A stretch of 64,000 bases of DNA from Yeosuana aromativorans (GTDB taxonomy: Bacteria > Bacteroidota > Bacteroidia > Flavobacteriales > Flavobacteriaceae): contig NZ_BMNR01000002.1 in assembly GCF_014646655.1 (NCBI RefSeq), positions 585,942 to 649,941 of the forward strand, read 5' to 3'. Every line of letters starts with the position of its first letter. The first letter of the stretch is position 1. A model generated the notes under the pieces. That model had not been told where the DNA came from. It ran no database searches and worked only from the letters and a program-made list of their open reading frames with translations. This document shows positions 43,901 to 53,581 of the stretch, piece by piece. The position numbers and the translations under genes are program-made.

Positions 43901-44509
43901 TTATGACGCTTTTTTATACTTTCTGGGGAAAGGCCTATAGGTATAATAATGCAAAACTTCCTCAATGGCTACTTTTAAAGCTTGATTAATAGGAAGAATG
44001 GTATTACCAAGTTTAAAATCTATTTGGGAAAGTTTCATATAATAATCCGTGAAAATTGGAATATCCAAACCATTTCCAATGGCCACTTCGGCTCTATTGT
44101 AACTTGCGTTTTGATTCTCTTTTATAATCTTACAGGTTGCCAATCTAAGCTGGCCGAACTTGTCTTTTGTAGCCGCATAACCAAACAAACGGCAAATAAG
44201 TCCACGATATTTATAGTTCCCACAACTTCCACTATGGCTATCCAATAAGGAAAGCGGTTGATATATATAACAAATGGAATTGCCCCTGTTGTTTAGCTCT
44301 GCCAAAGTTATTTCAGCTTCTTTATTTAAAAACAACTGGAATGCCCAAGGCAAAAACTCCAATGGCGATGCTTCTACATCTGGTTTGGTGCAGCATTTTC
44401 CGCAGCCAGATATACAATGTAACGTTGTTTGTGATTGAAATTTAGAAATTTCGCTATCGAGGCAATCAAACAAATGTTCAATACGCCTCACTTTAGATTC
44501 TATGGACAT
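43901..44509 (-). CDS. YkgJ family cysteine cluster protein
   Basis: 202 residues with the cluster CISGCGKCCTKPDVEASPLE (four closely spaced Cys near residue 35) and further cysteines in GNYKYRGLICRLFGY, the CxxxCxxCC-type pattern of putative zinc- or iron-sulfur-binding YkgJ proteins. Function unknown. Single gene. Confidence 0.85.
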   Translation of the reverse strand: MSIESKVRRIEHLFDCLDSEISKFQSQTTLHCISGCGKCCTKPDVEASPLEFLPWAFQLFLNKEAEITLAELNNRGNSICYIYQPLSLLDSHSGSCGNYKYRGLICRLFGYAATKDKFGQLRLATCKIIKENQNASYNRAEVAIGNGLDIPIFTDYYMKLSQIDFKLGNTILPINQALKVAIEEVLHYYTYRPFPRKYKKAS

Positions 44510-44610
44510 GAATCCTTAAAAACCAAACTGAAATTTAGTGTTCATAAAGCATGGAATTTTCCGCAAATGTAATCTATTTAAGAATACAATTTATATCTAG
44601 ATACTTCTTT

Positions 44611-46176
44611 TTAATCTTCTAAAACTCGTTTCAAATCCAAATCGTGAAAATCAAAACTAAAATCGATATTTGGAGAAATGCCTTTCATTTTAATGCTTTG
44701 TGCCAGACCGTTTTCATCTAATGAAAACATAGCAAAAGCATCACAATTCATATCTTGATATTCCCACTTTATAGCAAACGTGTTAGCGTTATAAAAATAC
44801 ATAGCGCCATTAAGTTTAGGTGAACGATAAGATTTTATCCAAAGTTGGTTCCCTTTCTTAAAAACCGCCATTTTCCCGAACCAACTATCTTCATAAACGC
44901 CAATATATTTTGATTCATCCACTTTTATTTTCTTATGGGCTTCTACGGTTTCCCATGTTTTTTTGGTTACCTCATCACCTTTTTCGGCTCTTGCTTTTAA
45001 AATCTGACTTAATTTGTCGGTCCAATGGAAATCGTCCAGTCCTAAATAACTGTCTTCAATAGTTGATGAAACGGCATAAAACAGTCCAGCACCACCAGGC
45101 TCTGTATTGGTTAGAACTACTACACCAAGATTAAGATCTGGAATCAACAGTGTTTTGCTTAACATACCTGGCAACCCTCCTGTATGAGATACTTCCATGT
45201 TGCCTTTTTTATCGGTTAATTGCCATCCCAAACCATATCCGGCAAAGTGTGAGTTGTATCGTGGGTTTCTACTGGCTTCTTGAACAGTATGAATCTTCCA
45301 CATTTCACGTTGGCTCTCCTTTGTAAACAGCTGCTTTTCTAAACTATCACCATATTTCCCATTATTTAGCTGGACAAGCATCCACTGACAAATATCATCA
45401 ACATTGGAATAAATGCCTCCGGCAGCACCATTGATCATTTCTTGATAATCTGGCAGTACTTTAAATTCGCCTGAATCTGCATTGTGTGGTGATGCCAAAT
45501 TACTTTTGTCGGTCATATAATTTAAGGCCGGATAGCTGTTGTCCATTCCAAGAGGTTCAAAAATTCTTGTTTTAACAAACTCTTCCCAAGTCTTACCGCT
45601 CTCTCTGGCGATTAATTCACCAGCTACTAAATACAATAAATTATCATAATCCCATTTCGTTCTAAATGCAGATACTGGCTTAAATTTCTTGAAACTAGCC
45701 AATAAGTCGTCAATGGTAAAATCGGTTCCATCTGGAAAAAACATTAAATCACCCATACCAAGACCAAGACCGCTGCGGTGCGTTAACAAATCTTCTATAT
45801 TAAAATTTTGCTGTACATAAGGGTTGTACATGGTAAATTCCGGAATATGGTCAACCACTTTGTCGGTCCATTTTAGTTTACCTTCTTCAACCAACATGGC
45901 CAATGCAGCCGTTGTGTATGCTTTACTGTTTGAAGCAATGGCAAAATTGGTATGTTCATTGACAGGCTCCTTTGTTATTGTGGATTTTACCCCAAATCCT
46001 TTTTCATAAATAATCTCACCATCCTTAACAATGGCAACTGCCGATCCTGCAACCTTAAAGGTTTCCATGGCATTACTTACTAAAGAATCAATTTGTTTGC
46101 TTGTGAGTTGTGCAAATAGTGCAACGTGCGAATAGATTAGAAATAGAGCAAAAAGAATCGTTTGTTTTGATTTCAT
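44611..46176 (-). CDS. Serine beta-lactamase-like hydrolase (class C fold) with DUF3471 tail
   Basis: 521 residues. Signal peptide ending VALFAQ. Catalytic motifs of the class C/penicillin-binding family: SNSKAYT (SxxK), YDNLLYL (YxN) and HTGGLPG (HxG). C-terminal about 400-520 is a DUF3471 beta domain (KIKVDESKYIGVYEDSWFG). Periplasmic, probably an esterase or D-aminopeptidase-like enzyme; a role in antibiotic resistance is not implied. Followed by DUF2846 upstream in the transcript direction. Confidence 0.92.
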   Translation of the reverse strand: MKSKQTILFALFLIYSHVALFAQLTSKQIDSLVSNAMETFKVAGSAVAIVKDGEIIYEKGFGVKSTITKEPVNEHTNFAIASNSKAYTTAALAMLVEEGKLKWTDKVVDHIPEFTMYNPYVQQNFNIEDLLTHRSGLGLGMGDLMFFPDGTDFTIDDLLASFKKFKPVSAFRTKWDYDNLLYLVAGELIARESGKTWEEFVKTRIFEPLGMDNSYPALNYMTDKSNLASPHNADSGEFKVLPDYQEMINGAAGGIYSNVDDICQWMLVQLNNGKYGDSLEKQLFTKESQREMWKIHTVQEASRNPRYNSHFAGYGLGWQLTDKKGNMEVSHTGGLPGMLSKTLLIPDLNLGVVVLTNTEPGGAGLFYAVSSTIEDSYLGLDDFHWTDKLSQILKARAEKGDEVTKKTWETVEAHKKIKVDESKYIGVYEDSWFGKMAVFKKGNQLWIKSYRSPKLNGAMYFYNANTFAIKWEYQDMNCDAFAMFSLDENGLAQSIKMKGISPNIDFSFDFHDLDLKRVLED

Positions 46177-46207
46177 AATAATTTATTTAACTGTCAACCT
46201 TATTCAA

Positions 46208-46639
46208 CTAAAGACATTTATCATCCTCTTTAAGCTGGCTCATTTTTTGTACGGCAGTATTTTCAGTAACTTCCTCACAATAAACATTATTAATAAGGAT
46301 TCCTGTTTCAAAAACTAATTGAACATAAGTTGTTTTACCTGGTTTCACATCAACTTCAAATTTTTCTGCTTTATCTTTTGATTTTTTCCCACCAAACTGA
46401 ACTGAGCACCTATGAATACCCGGAGTGACCTCATGATATGAAAATCTTTTATTGTTTAGTTTACAAACAAATTGTTCGTCAATAAATGTTTTGAAAGCAG
46501 ATGCAGATCCTTGAAAGCCTGTAGAGCGGATAAAACATATTTTACCGGTCTCACTTGCTGATGCATCTACCTGTTGAGCATTTAAATTAAAAGTTGCTGC
46601 AAAAAAGGAAAGTAACGAAACTAAAAAGATTTTTTTCAT
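46208..46639 (-). CDS. DUF2846-like secreted protein
   Basis: 143 residues. Signal peptide MKKIFLVSLLSFFAATFNLNA. Body KICFIRSTGFQGSASAFKTFIDEQFVCKLNNKRFSYHEVTPGIHRCSVQ fits the DUF2846 beta sandwich (PEGA-like). Function unknown, probably periplasmic. Located 31 nt upstream of the beta-lactamase-fold gene in the same direction, so a common transcript is likely. Confidence 0.8.
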   Translation of the reverse strand: MKKIFLVSLLSFFAATFNLNAQQVDASASETGKICFIRSTGFQGSASAFKTFIDEQFVCKLNNKRFSYHEVTPGIHRCSVQFGGKKSKDKAEKFEVDVKPGKTTYVQLVFETGILINNVYCEEVTENTAVQKMSQLKEDDKCL

Positions 46640-46801
46640 GGTTTAAGGTTTTAAGGATAACTAATATATGATTTTAAATAATCTCAATTTTTTATTGAAT
46701 ATCTCTTTTATATTAATTATGAAAAGTACAAAAAATCTTATCATTAAAAGAGGTGGATAAAAACTCTTATCTAAAAAATCAAGAAAAAAGAATACATGTT
46801 T

Positions 46802-48043
46802 TTATTCAATATTTTTATTTTTCTCCTCAATCCATTTACTCATAAACTTTGTGCTTTGCATAGTATGGTGCTTAAGCATTTGGCCTGTGAAGTTATCCAA
46901 ACGATGAATACCAAGGTTGTTTTGAATGGCTGTTATCTTATATATAAAATCTGAAACAAAAAGGTTTTTGTCAAAACGTGCATTGATGACCTGAAAACCG
47001 TTTTTTTGCTTTCCATTCCAAAAAATCTTGTTTGTATAGAGTTCTATGGCCTTATTGGCAAATTCCTCAGCATCATCTGCTATAAACCCGTTTGGTTCAA
47101 AATTACCAAACATGCCTTCAGCCGCAATGGATGTCATAACACAAGGCGTTCCATTTGTCATGGCATCAATAAGTTTTCCTTTTAATCCGGCTCCAAATCG
47201 CAATGGCGCCAAGCAAACTTTTGCTTGTTGCATTACAGATTCCACATCATCTGCAAAACCTTTAATAACGAATCCTTCTTTTGCGTTGTTAAGTTGGTTT
47301 ACTTTTTCTGAAGCGTAAGCCCCGTAAATATGTATCTGTGCCTTAGGCAATTTGTGTTTTATTAATGGCCAAATATTTTGTTTTAAAAATAAAACCGCAT
47401 CATAATTAGGGGCATGCAAAAAATTACCAATGGTTATAAAGTGTTCCCTTTCCTTGAACTTGGTGAATTTTTTCTTACTCTCCATGCTAACCACCTCTGT
47501 TAAAAATGGTAAATAACATAACAGATGATCACTTACTTTAAATTGGTTTTTTAATATTTCGATTTCTTCTTCTGAAATAATCAAACTTAAATCACACCTA
47601 TAAATACTGGCTATCTCACGTTTTGCTATATCATTGAACAAATATGATTTATCAAAAACAGCCTGATCTTTAAGCGCTTGTTCCCTGCCCTTTCTTAAAC
47701 AATGCAAATCTTCTGTATCAAGAATTCTAAGTGCATTGGGACATTGTTCTTGTACGCGCCAACCAAATTGTTCTTCAACCATAAACCGATCAAAAAGAAC
47801 AACATCAGGATTTAAATTCTTTACAAATGTGTCAAAACTAGAGTTGTTTAATTCAATGCTTACTTGATTAATTCCTAAAGTACTTAAATCAAACGCATTA
47901 TTGGTCTTGGCACAGGCACTTGCAAATGTAATTTGATAATTGTTTAACAAAAAAACATCTATTAATTGTAGCATTCGGCTTCCTGCGGCAGAACTTTTGG
48001 GCTCAGGCCATACAAAACCTACAATCAATAGATGTTTCGCCAT
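46802..48043 (-). CDS. Glycosyltransferase, group 1 (GT4-like)
   Basis: 413 residues, GT-B fold: N-terminal LLIVGFVWPEPKSSAAGSRM, C-terminal FITIGNFLHAPNYDAVLFL and the donor-binding APLRFGAGLKGKLIDAMTNGTPCVMTSIAAEGM. Transfers a sugar from a nucleotide donor; acceptor unknown. No other polysaccharide genes flank it, so it is an isolated glycosyltransferase, perhaps for glycoprotein or lipid modification. Confidence 0.88.
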   Translation of the reverse strand: MAKHLLIVGFVWPEPKSSAAGSRMLQLIDVFLLNNYQITFASACAKTNNAFDLSTLGINQVSIELNNSSFDTFVKNLNPDVVLFDRFMVEEQFGWRVQEQCPNALRILDTEDLHCLRKGREQALKDQAVFDKSYLFNDIAKREIASIYRCDLSLIISEEEIEILKNQFKVSDHLLCYLPFLTEVVSMESKKKFTKFKEREHFITIGNFLHAPNYDAVLFLKQNIWPLIKHKLPKAQIHIYGAYASEKVNQLNNAKEGFVIKGFADDVESVMQQAKVCLAPLRFGAGLKGKLIDAMTNGTPCVMTSIAAEGMFGNFEPNGFIADDAEEFANKAIELYTNKIFWNGKQKNGFQVINARFDKNLFVSDFIYKITAIQNNLGIHRLDNFTGQMLKHHTMQSTKFMSKWIEEKNKNIE

Positions 48044-48088
48044 ATATTTTTAAAAACTCAAACTTGACTATTGGCCAAGTTGCAAATG

Positions 48089-48562
48089 TTATTCGGGTTT
48101 AGGTTCCAAACTGTATTTCATTCTTACCTGTTTAGCCCAATCAGTAACCGCTTTTATTTGATCAGCAGAAAGTCTAGCGTCTGTATGTATCAATGTATAT
48201 GAAGATAAAGGCATTTTTTGTTTTTCTACCAAACCAATAATACCCTTCATCTTTTTATCTTTACGTTTAGTTGAGTTTCCTACCCAATTGGAAAAATTAA
48301 GATGGTGCTTGCCTTCATTAATATGGTCTGCCAACCAATAATTAACTGGTGTAATATGGTTGTACCAAGGATAACGGGTAACATCACTGTGGCAGTCATA
48401 ACAAGCCGTTTTTAATATGGCTTGCACGTTTGAAGGCGGATTGGTTTCTGCTAAAAATGGTTCAATGGAAGTCATATCCCCTGAATTTTTTTTAGGCCCA
48501 AAGAATTGTGCAACTACAAATAGCACCAATAAGATCAACAGGATTTTTTTAATTTTTTTCAT
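48089..48562 (-). CDS. Heme-binding domain protein (cytochrome c-like)
   Basis: 157 residues. N-terminal membrane anchor (MKKIKKILLILLVLFVVAQF). One CxxCH heme site in ACYDCHSDVTRYPWYNHITPV, followed by NEGKHHLNFSNW; this is the Haem_bd family common in Bacteroidota, with Met or His as second ligand. Periplasmic electron carrier or heme sensor. Located 45 nt upstream of the glycosyltransferase in the same direction. Confidence 0.88.
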   Translation of the reverse strand: MKKIKKILLILLVLFVVAQFFGPKKNSGDMTSIEPFLAETNPPSNVQAILKTACYDCHSDVTRYPWYNHITPVNYWLADHINEGKHHLNFSNWVGNSTKRKDKKMKGIIGLVEKQKMPLSSYTLIHTDARLSADQIKAVTDWAKQVRMKYSLEPKPE

Positions 48563-48599
48563 ACGTTTAATTTAAAAAATAAAAATAGTAAATTATCCC

Positions 48600-49169
48600 A
48601 TGACTTTTAAGGAATTTTATGACACTTTAACATATGTTAATGCATCTAGAAACAGCCGACTAAAATATGCTGGATTAATATTAGATGATTTAAGTTTAAT
48701 GCCTAATCTTGTTGAAATTATGTTTATGATAGACGACAAGGTTTCCTGCAAAGCTGCATGGATTTTTGAGTATGTCTGCACAGAAAACATATATGCCATT
48801 GTGCCTTTTTTAGATGAGTTTACCAATAATTTAAACAAAGTCCATTTTGATTCGGCCAAAAGACCCTTAGCTAAAGTTTGTGAAATGATAGCTACGGTAA
48901 ATTACTCTGAACAGCCAAATCCAATAAGAAAAATGCTCTTATCAAAACATAAGGAACGTATTATTGAGGCCTGTTTTGATTGGATGATCAATGATGAAAA
49001 AACGGCGGTAAAAGCCTATGCCATGAGTACTTTATACCTTTTTGGACAAGATTATAAATGGATCCATCCTGAGCTTGCTCAACTATTGGAACACGATTAT
49101 CCAAATCAAAGTGCCGGATTTAAAGCCAGGGCCAAACATATTTTGAAACAAATAAAAACAAAAAGATAG
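48600..49169 (+). CDS. HEAT-repeat-like helical protein
   Basis: 189 residues, all helical with repeated units (SRLKYAGLILDDLSLMP, KAYAMSTLYLFGQDYKW, AGFKARAKHILKQIK) suggesting HEAT repeats. No catalytic motif. Homologs in the clade are often called adenylosuccinate lyase, probably because they sit near purB; there is no fumarase-fold motif here. Transcribed divergently from the heme protein; its stop is one base from the stop of the convergent DUF1028 gene. Confidence 0.7.
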   Translation: MTFKEFYDTLTYVNASRNSRLKYAGLILDDLSLMPNLVEIMFMIDDKVSCKAAWIFEYVCTENIYAIVPFLDEFTNNLNKVHFDSAKRPLAKVCEMIATVNYSEQPNPIRKMLLSKHKERIIEACFDWMINDEKTAVKAYAMSTLYLFGQDYKWIHPELAQLLEHDYPNQSAGFKARAKHILKQIKTKR

Positions 49170-49170
49170 G

Positions 49171-50151
49171 TTATAAGGCCATCAGTTTTTGCAATTCGTC
49201 TTTAGAAATAATCAAAAGTTTGTTTTTAACAATTCTGGAGGTCAATGTTTTCCAGTTACTGTCTTTTTCAAAAACAGTTTTTAAAATAGGACGTGCTTTA
49301 TCAAATTCTTTATTATTGAGCAGATTGATGGCATACCAATATTTCATTTCCAAATTATCAGGAAACATATTTTGAGCACTTAAATACAATTGTTCCGCTT
49401 GTTTTGAGTCGCCTGCTTCCATGGCTAGATCGCCCCGATTCATAAAATCATAAGCTTTGTGCAGTTTTACCAATCGTTCCAATTCTTTAACTGGTTTCTC
49501 ATTGTCTTCAACCCGTAAATCCATCACAACATCTTCCCAAGAATTCCCAGTTGCTTGAGCCTTCACTATTAAAATGGCGGCAGACTGACTTCCCCTAATA
49601 TCACCTTTTTCACCTTGAGCAGCTTTTAAAGCGGCTATCATTCTATCACTTAAATCGCCTTTAGTGGTTTCAAAAGCGTTTGCCATGGCATCCCAAACCG
49701 TATTATTGAGCATCATATTGGCCTGCGCAGAAAAATTTTTTCCTTGTCTATGTCCAGCAGCCTCAATACAAGAACTCCCCGTATGTGTGGCCACTTCGCC
49801 TTTGGTGTTTAAAAATGCCACTTGTCTGAACATTTCGCCATCATCATTTGCTAATAAGGCATCCAACGCTTGTTGAGGTGACAACCCCTGCTCCATCAAG
49901 GCCAATCCTTTAGGGCCATAACTGGGATTAACAAAAGATTGCGTAGCAACAACGCCTACACCTGCTTTTCCGTAAGTTACAACACTTCCTACACTAAACC
50001 AGTGAGATTGTACTGCAACACCAATATCCCCTGTTACAGAATCCCTCGCAACAATGGAAAATGTGTGGGCTAATGGTTCGGCTTTTTTATAAACTTGTGA
50101 AAACATGGCATTAGATATTATCAGGGCGGCAATTAAACAAAATGATTTCAT
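49171..50151 (-). CDS. DUF1028 secreted protein with C-terminal TPR-like part
   Basis: 326 residues. Signal peptide (ending NAMFSQ). Residues about 28-235 are the DUF1028 domain: THFSIVAR-type start (HTFSIVARDSVTGDIGVAVQS), GVGVVATQSFVNPSYGPKGL and HTGSSC, thought to be an Ntn-hydrolase-like fold. Residues 236-326 form helical repeats (AMEAGDSKQAEQLYLSAQN) like TPRs. Substrate unknown; likely periplasmic. Stands apart from the purB transcript. Confidence 0.88.
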   Translation of the reverse strand: MKSFCLIAALIISNAMFSQVYKKAEPLAHTFSIVARDSVTGDIGVAVQSHWFSVGSVVTYGKAGVGVVATQSFVNPSYGPKGLALMEQGLSPQQALDALLANDDGEMFRQVAFLNTKGEVATHTGSSCIEAAGHRQGKNFSAQANMMLNNTVWDAMANAFETTKGDLSDRMIAALKAAQGEKGDIRGSQSAAILIVKAQATGNSWEDVVMDLRVEDNEKPVKELERLVKLHKAYDFMNRGDLAMEAGDSKQAEQLYLSAQNMFPDNLEMKYWYAINLLNNKEFDKARPILKTVFEKDSNWKTLTSRIVKNKLLIISKDELQKLMAL

Positions 50152-50295
50152 TTTTTAGGATTTTATTTTTTTAGGATTCAAACGGGATTTTTCTACAACG
50201 ATTTTATAAAACATTCTTACAAAATACTAATATAGCACAAAATTTACTGGTTAAAAATTCATAATCAGTAATTCGCAATTAGCCATGCAAATACT

Positions 50296-50303
50296 TATCT
50301 TTG
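50296..50303 (+). promoter_or_regulatory. -7 box of purB
   Basis: TATCTTTG (TANNTTTG), 27 nt before the purB ATG, with a TTCG about 20 nt upstream as a weak -33 element. Confidence 0.65.
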
Positions 50304-50330
50304 CAAATTCTTAAAACAACATAACAACAC

Positions 50331-51674
50331 ATGTCATTATCCGAACTTAATGCCATCTCTCCTATTGACGGAAGATATAGAAACAAAGTTAATGCGTTAG
50401 CCGCTTATTTTTCTGAAGAAGCCCTTATCAAATATCGCGTATTGGTAGAAATTGAATATTTCATAGCACTTTGCGAAATCCCGCTACCTCAACTTAAAAC
50501 GGTTTCAAAAAACAGTTTCAAGGATTTAAGATCCATTTATGAAGCGTTTTCTACTGAAGATGCGCTGGCCATTAAAAAAATTGAAGGCATTACCAACCAT
50601 GATGTGAAAGCTGTTGAATATTTTATTAAAGAACAGTTTGATAAGTTGGGGCTTTCTGAATACAAGGAATTTATTCATTTTGGTTTAACATCCCAAGATA
50701 TCAACAACACAGCTATTCCGCTAAGCATTAAAGACGCCATTGAACACGTTTACATTCCTGAATATAATAGTATTTATGATGCGTTAAAAAAACTATCCTC
50801 AGATTGGGCCCACATATCCATGCTAGCAAGAACCCACGGGCAACCGGCCTCTCCAACACGTTTAGGCAAGGAAATTGAGGTTTTTGTGGTCCGTTTAGAG
50901 CAACAGTTCGCATCATTAAAAAACATTCCAAATGCAGCCAAATTTGGTGGTGCAACAGGAAATTACAATGCACACCATGTTGCGTATCCAAGCATTGATT
51001 GGAAAGCTTTTGGAAGTGATTTTTTAAATAATAAACTGGGTTTGCATCATTCCTTTCCAACAACGCAAATTGAGCATTATGACCATATGGCTGCGCTGTT
51101 TGATAATTTAAAGCGCATCAACACCATTTTGATTGATTTGAACCGTGATATTTGGACTTATGTGTCCATGGATTATTTTAAGCAACGTATTAAAGCTGGG
51201 GAAGTTGGTAGTTCTGCCATGCCACACAAGGTGAATCCCATTGATTTTGAAAACAGCGAAGGAAACTTAGGTATTGCAAACGCCCTTTTTGAACATTTGT
51301 CAGGTAAATTACCCATATCCAGATTACAACGGGATTTAACCGATAGCACTGTATTACGAAATGTTGGTGTACCTTTTGGACATACGTTGATAGGCTTTAA
51401 ATCCACCTTAAAAGGATTGAATAAATTATTGCTGAACGAAACTAAGTTTGCAGAAGATCTAGAGCGCAATTGGGCTGTGGTTGCAGAAGCCATTCAAACC
51501 ATTTTAAGACGTGAAGGATATCCCAATCCGTATGAAGCCTTAAAAGGATTGACCCGAACCAACGAAACCATCAACCAAACATCTATTTCCAATTTTATTG
51601 CTACTTTAGACGTAACCGATGCAATAAAAGAAGAATTAAATCGTATTACACCAAGTAATTATACTGGAATTTAA
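50331..51674 (+). CDS. purB: Adenylosuccinate lyase
   Basis: 447 residues. Fumarase-superfamily motifs: SPIDGRYR, FGLTSQDINNTAIPL, ARTHGQPASPTRLGK, and the signature SSAMPHKVNPIDFENSEG. Catalyses two steps of purine synthesis (SAICAR to AICAR and adenylosuccinate to AMP). Preceded by a TATCTTTG promoter and followed after 1 nt by a 59-codon gene. Confidence 0.97.
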   Translation: MSLSELNAISPIDGRYRNKVNALAAYFSEEALIKYRVLVEIEYFIALCEIPLPQLKTVSKNSFKDLRSIYEAFSTEDALAIKKIEGITNHDVKAVEYFIKEQFDKLGLSEYKEFIHFGLTSQDINNTAIPLSIKDAIEHVYIPEYNSIYDALKKLSSDWAHISMLARTHGQPASPTRLGKEIEVFVVRLEQQFASLKNIPNAAKFGGATGNYNAHHVAYPSIDWKAFGSDFLNNKLGLHHSFPTTQIEHYDHMAALFDNLKRINTILIDLNRDIWTYVSMDYFKQRIKAGEVGSSAMPHKVNPIDFENSEGNLGIANALFEHLSGKLPISRLQRDLTDSTVLRNVGVPFGHTLIGFKSTLKGLNKLLLNETKFAEDLERNWAVVAEAIQTILRREGYPNPYEALKGLTRTNETINQTSISNFIATLDVTDAIKEELNRITPSNYTGI

Positions 51675-51675
51675 T

Positions 51676-51855
51676 ATGCTATCAGATAAACAATCGTTAA
51701 TACTCTGTGGTTTACTGGGAATTGGTATTTTTTCAACAGGAGTACTGGGGGTTTTAGATAATTTTATTACCAAAACGTTACTAACTATCCTTTTCTTGGT
51801 GATTGTTGTCAATTTAATTGTTGTTAATTCTAGAAAAAAAGAACACAAAGAATAA
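51676..51855 (+). CDS. Small membrane protein downstream of purB (59 aa)
   Basis: An ATG one base after the purB stop opens 59 codons ending TAA at 51853-51855. The product has two hydrophobic stretches (LILCGLLGIGIFSTGVLGVL and LLTILFLVIVVNLIVV) and a basic tail SRKKEHKE, i.e. a two-helix membrane protein. The spacing and the terminator right after it indicate co-transcription with purB. Not recognised as a known family. Confidence 0.65.
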   Translation: MLSDKQSLILCGLLGIGIFSTGVLGVLDNFITKTLLTILFLVIVVNLIVVNSRKKEHKE

Positions 51856-51871
51856 GACTCATATGTAATTA

Positions 51872-51902
51872 AAAAAGGCTTGCAGTTTTGCAAGCCTTTT
51901 TT
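51872..51902. terminator. Bidirectional terminator
   Basis: 13-bp perfect stem (51872-51884/51889-51901), loop GTTT, with A- and T-runs, between purB/small gene and DUF4252 on the other strand. Confidence 0.93.
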
Positions 51903-51920
51903 AATTAATCACAATATTTT

Positions 51921-52466
51921 CTATTTTTTGAAGAAGTCCATAATACCACTAAGCTGGGATTCATCAATATCAGAATTTTTCATAGCATCAGCCAAAGTCA
52001 CCATCTTCTCTGGGCTCATGTGATCTCCCAGTACACGAACAATTCCAAAGCCAATATCCTTAGAACTTGCAAACACCACAAATTCATCGGCGTTATCGTC
52101 ATCGCCAAGATATTTCACAACAATTTTGGCCTTCTTGTCATTAAACTCCATAAGGTCGTTGTACTTTTTATCCTTAAGTATTGCTTTAACCTTGGCTAAT
52201 TCAGCATTAAATGTCTCTACGTTGTTTTCATCCAATTTATAGCCCAAAAAGTTTAATCGTTTTACTGAGTTATAGGCTTCTTTTTGTGGTTCTGTCAATT
52301 TAGATTCGTCCAAATTGATAATAGAAACAGGAAGATCAATAGCTGTAAAGTTTCCAGACTCTTGATTATCCACAAAGTAACGTTGCAATGTTGGACCATC
52401 ATTACAGCCTGTGAAAAGCAAGGCTGTAATAAAGGTCAATAATATAGATTTGAATGTTCGTTTCAT
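51921..52466 (-). CDS. DUF4252 lipoprotein
   Basis: 181 residues. Lipobox ALLFTGC (Cys about 21). DUF4252 fold with FTAIDLPVSIINLDESKLT and MEFNDKKAKIVVKYLGDDDNADEFVVFAS. The family is common in Bacteroidota ECF operons and lacks a known function. Follows a second DUF4252 gene by 26 nt on the same strand; both are the tail of the ECF sigma operon that starts at 54077. Confidence 0.87.
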   Translation of the reverse strand: MKRTFKSILLTFITALLFTGCNDGPTLQRYFVDNQESGNFTAIDLPVSIINLDESKLTEPQKEAYNSVKRLNFLGYKLDENNVETFNAELAKVKAILKDKKYNDLMEFNDKKAKIVVKYLGDDDNADEFVVFASSKDIGFGIVRVLGDHMSPEKMVTLADAMKNSDIDESQLSGIMDFFKK

Positions 52467-52492
52467 GATTGATGGTTATTGGTTAAGGAGTA

Positions 52493-53053
52493 CTATATTT
52501 TTTTCTCTAAATGTTCTCCGCCAGGGATGTTCATTTTCTCAGTAAGCTTAGAAATCTCATTAAGGTCAATATCGCCTGTTAGTGATACCACAACGGTTTG
52601 TATTTTTCTTACTTCACCATTAATTTCAACACCTTGTCCTTTCATGGCTTTATCAATGCCATTTACAAAGATCAACAGTTCTTTAACATGGTCTGAATCT
52701 TTTCCTTCTTTAACATAAAACTTCACTTCAGTGCCTTCATCTTTTACTTGCATCAATTCTTCTAAGGAACCTACTCTGGATTTTACCCATTTGGTGATAT
52801 CGGCTGAAATGGCTGTATTATCGGTCACCAAAGTTTTAAAGCTGGTAATACTTTTTACCATATCCATATAGGCTTTGGCCTCTGGCTCATCTACGTTGAT
52901 ACCCATTTTGGCTATCATTTGAAACATTTTGGGTTTAATGGATACATAGGTAACATCTGAATTGTCACTATACTTATCAAAAACATCTTGTGCCATTGAT
53001 ACAGCTGGCAATAATAAGATTGCCATTACGAATACTACTAATTTCTTTTTCAT
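52493..53053 (-). CDS. DUF4252 secreted protein
   Basis: 186 residues from ATG 53053, which gives a clean signal peptide (MKKKLVVFVMAILLLPAVSMAQ). The body has the DUF4252 pattern YVSIKPKMFQMIAKMGIN and ELLIFVNGIDKAMKGQGVE. A paralogue of the next gene without a lipobox, so it is soluble in the periplasm whereas the other is lipid-anchored. Third gene of the ECF operon. Confidence 0.88.
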   Translation of the reverse strand: MKKKLVVFVMAILLLPAVSMAQDVFDKYSDNSDVTYVSIKPKMFQMIAKMGINVDEPEAKAYMDMVKSITSFKTLVTDNTAISADITKWVKSRVGSLEELMQVKDEGTEVKFYVKEGKDSDHVKELLIFVNGIDKAMKGQGVEINGEVRKIQTVVVSLTGDIDLNEISKLTEKMNIPGGEHLEKKI

Positions 53054-53104
53054 TGTATTTGGTTTTAATTTATTTAACGGTTTCATTGTACTTAGTTGTT
53101 TTGG

Positions 53105-53581
53105 TTATTTAACTGGTTTAAAAATTATGTTTCTTGTATTTTCAATTGTGTTAAGGTACCCTAGTGTTGCGGTTCCTTTGTTCATTTCATCAAGGTATCC
53201 TACTGTAGAAACACCTTTATTGAACTGATTTGAGATCATGGCCAACGATTTTACAACTTCGTTATAGGCCATTTGTGGGTCTTGGTACGTTCCTAAATCA
53301 TTTTTAGTATTTGATTTAAAATAAAACCCTATCATAAGAACGGCTACGGCTGCAACAGAAATCCATTTGTAATCAAAAATACGTCTGGTTTTTAATGGAA
53401 CGTCTTTGGTAAACTGTTCTTGCTGATTTACTGAAAAGTAAGCAAACATAGGTTTGTACATTTCTAAATGGGGAGCAACGGTCTCTTGCGAAAAATAGTT
53501 TTTTAACTGTTGCTCTTCCTTTAAAGTAGTTTCTCCGTTTTCGTACTTTTCAAGTAATTTTTCTATATTATTTAATACCAT
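53105..53581 (-). CDS. Putative anti-sigma or membrane partner of the ECF factor
   Basis: 158 residues. N-terminal cytoplasmic helical part about 1-70 ([20 protein letters not shown]), one membrane helix (about 76-90, [16 protein letters not shown]), and a periplasmic tail without motif. This single-pass topology is that of anti-sigma factors, although no ZAS or FecR domain is seen. Overlaps the end of the sigma gene by 14 nt. Confidence 0.78.
   Translation of the reverse strand: MVLNNIEKLLEKYENGETTLKEEQQLKNYFSQETVAPHLEMYKPMFAYFSVNQQEQFTKDVPLKTRRIFDYKWISVAAVAVLMIGFYFKSNTKNDLGTYQDPQMAYNEVVKSLAMISNQFNKGVSTVGYLDEMNKGTATLGYLNTIENTRNIIFKPVK

Noticed and set aside
44611-46176. Antibiotic resistance beta-lactamase
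   Set aside because: The class C fold with DUF3471 tail is typical of broad-function serine hydrolases; there is no nearby ampR and the motifs are not those of AmpC enzymes.
48600-49169. Second adenylosuccinate lyase
   Set aside because: Homologues are often named so because of their place near purB, but no fumarase-superfamily motif is present; the sequence is helical and HEAT-like.
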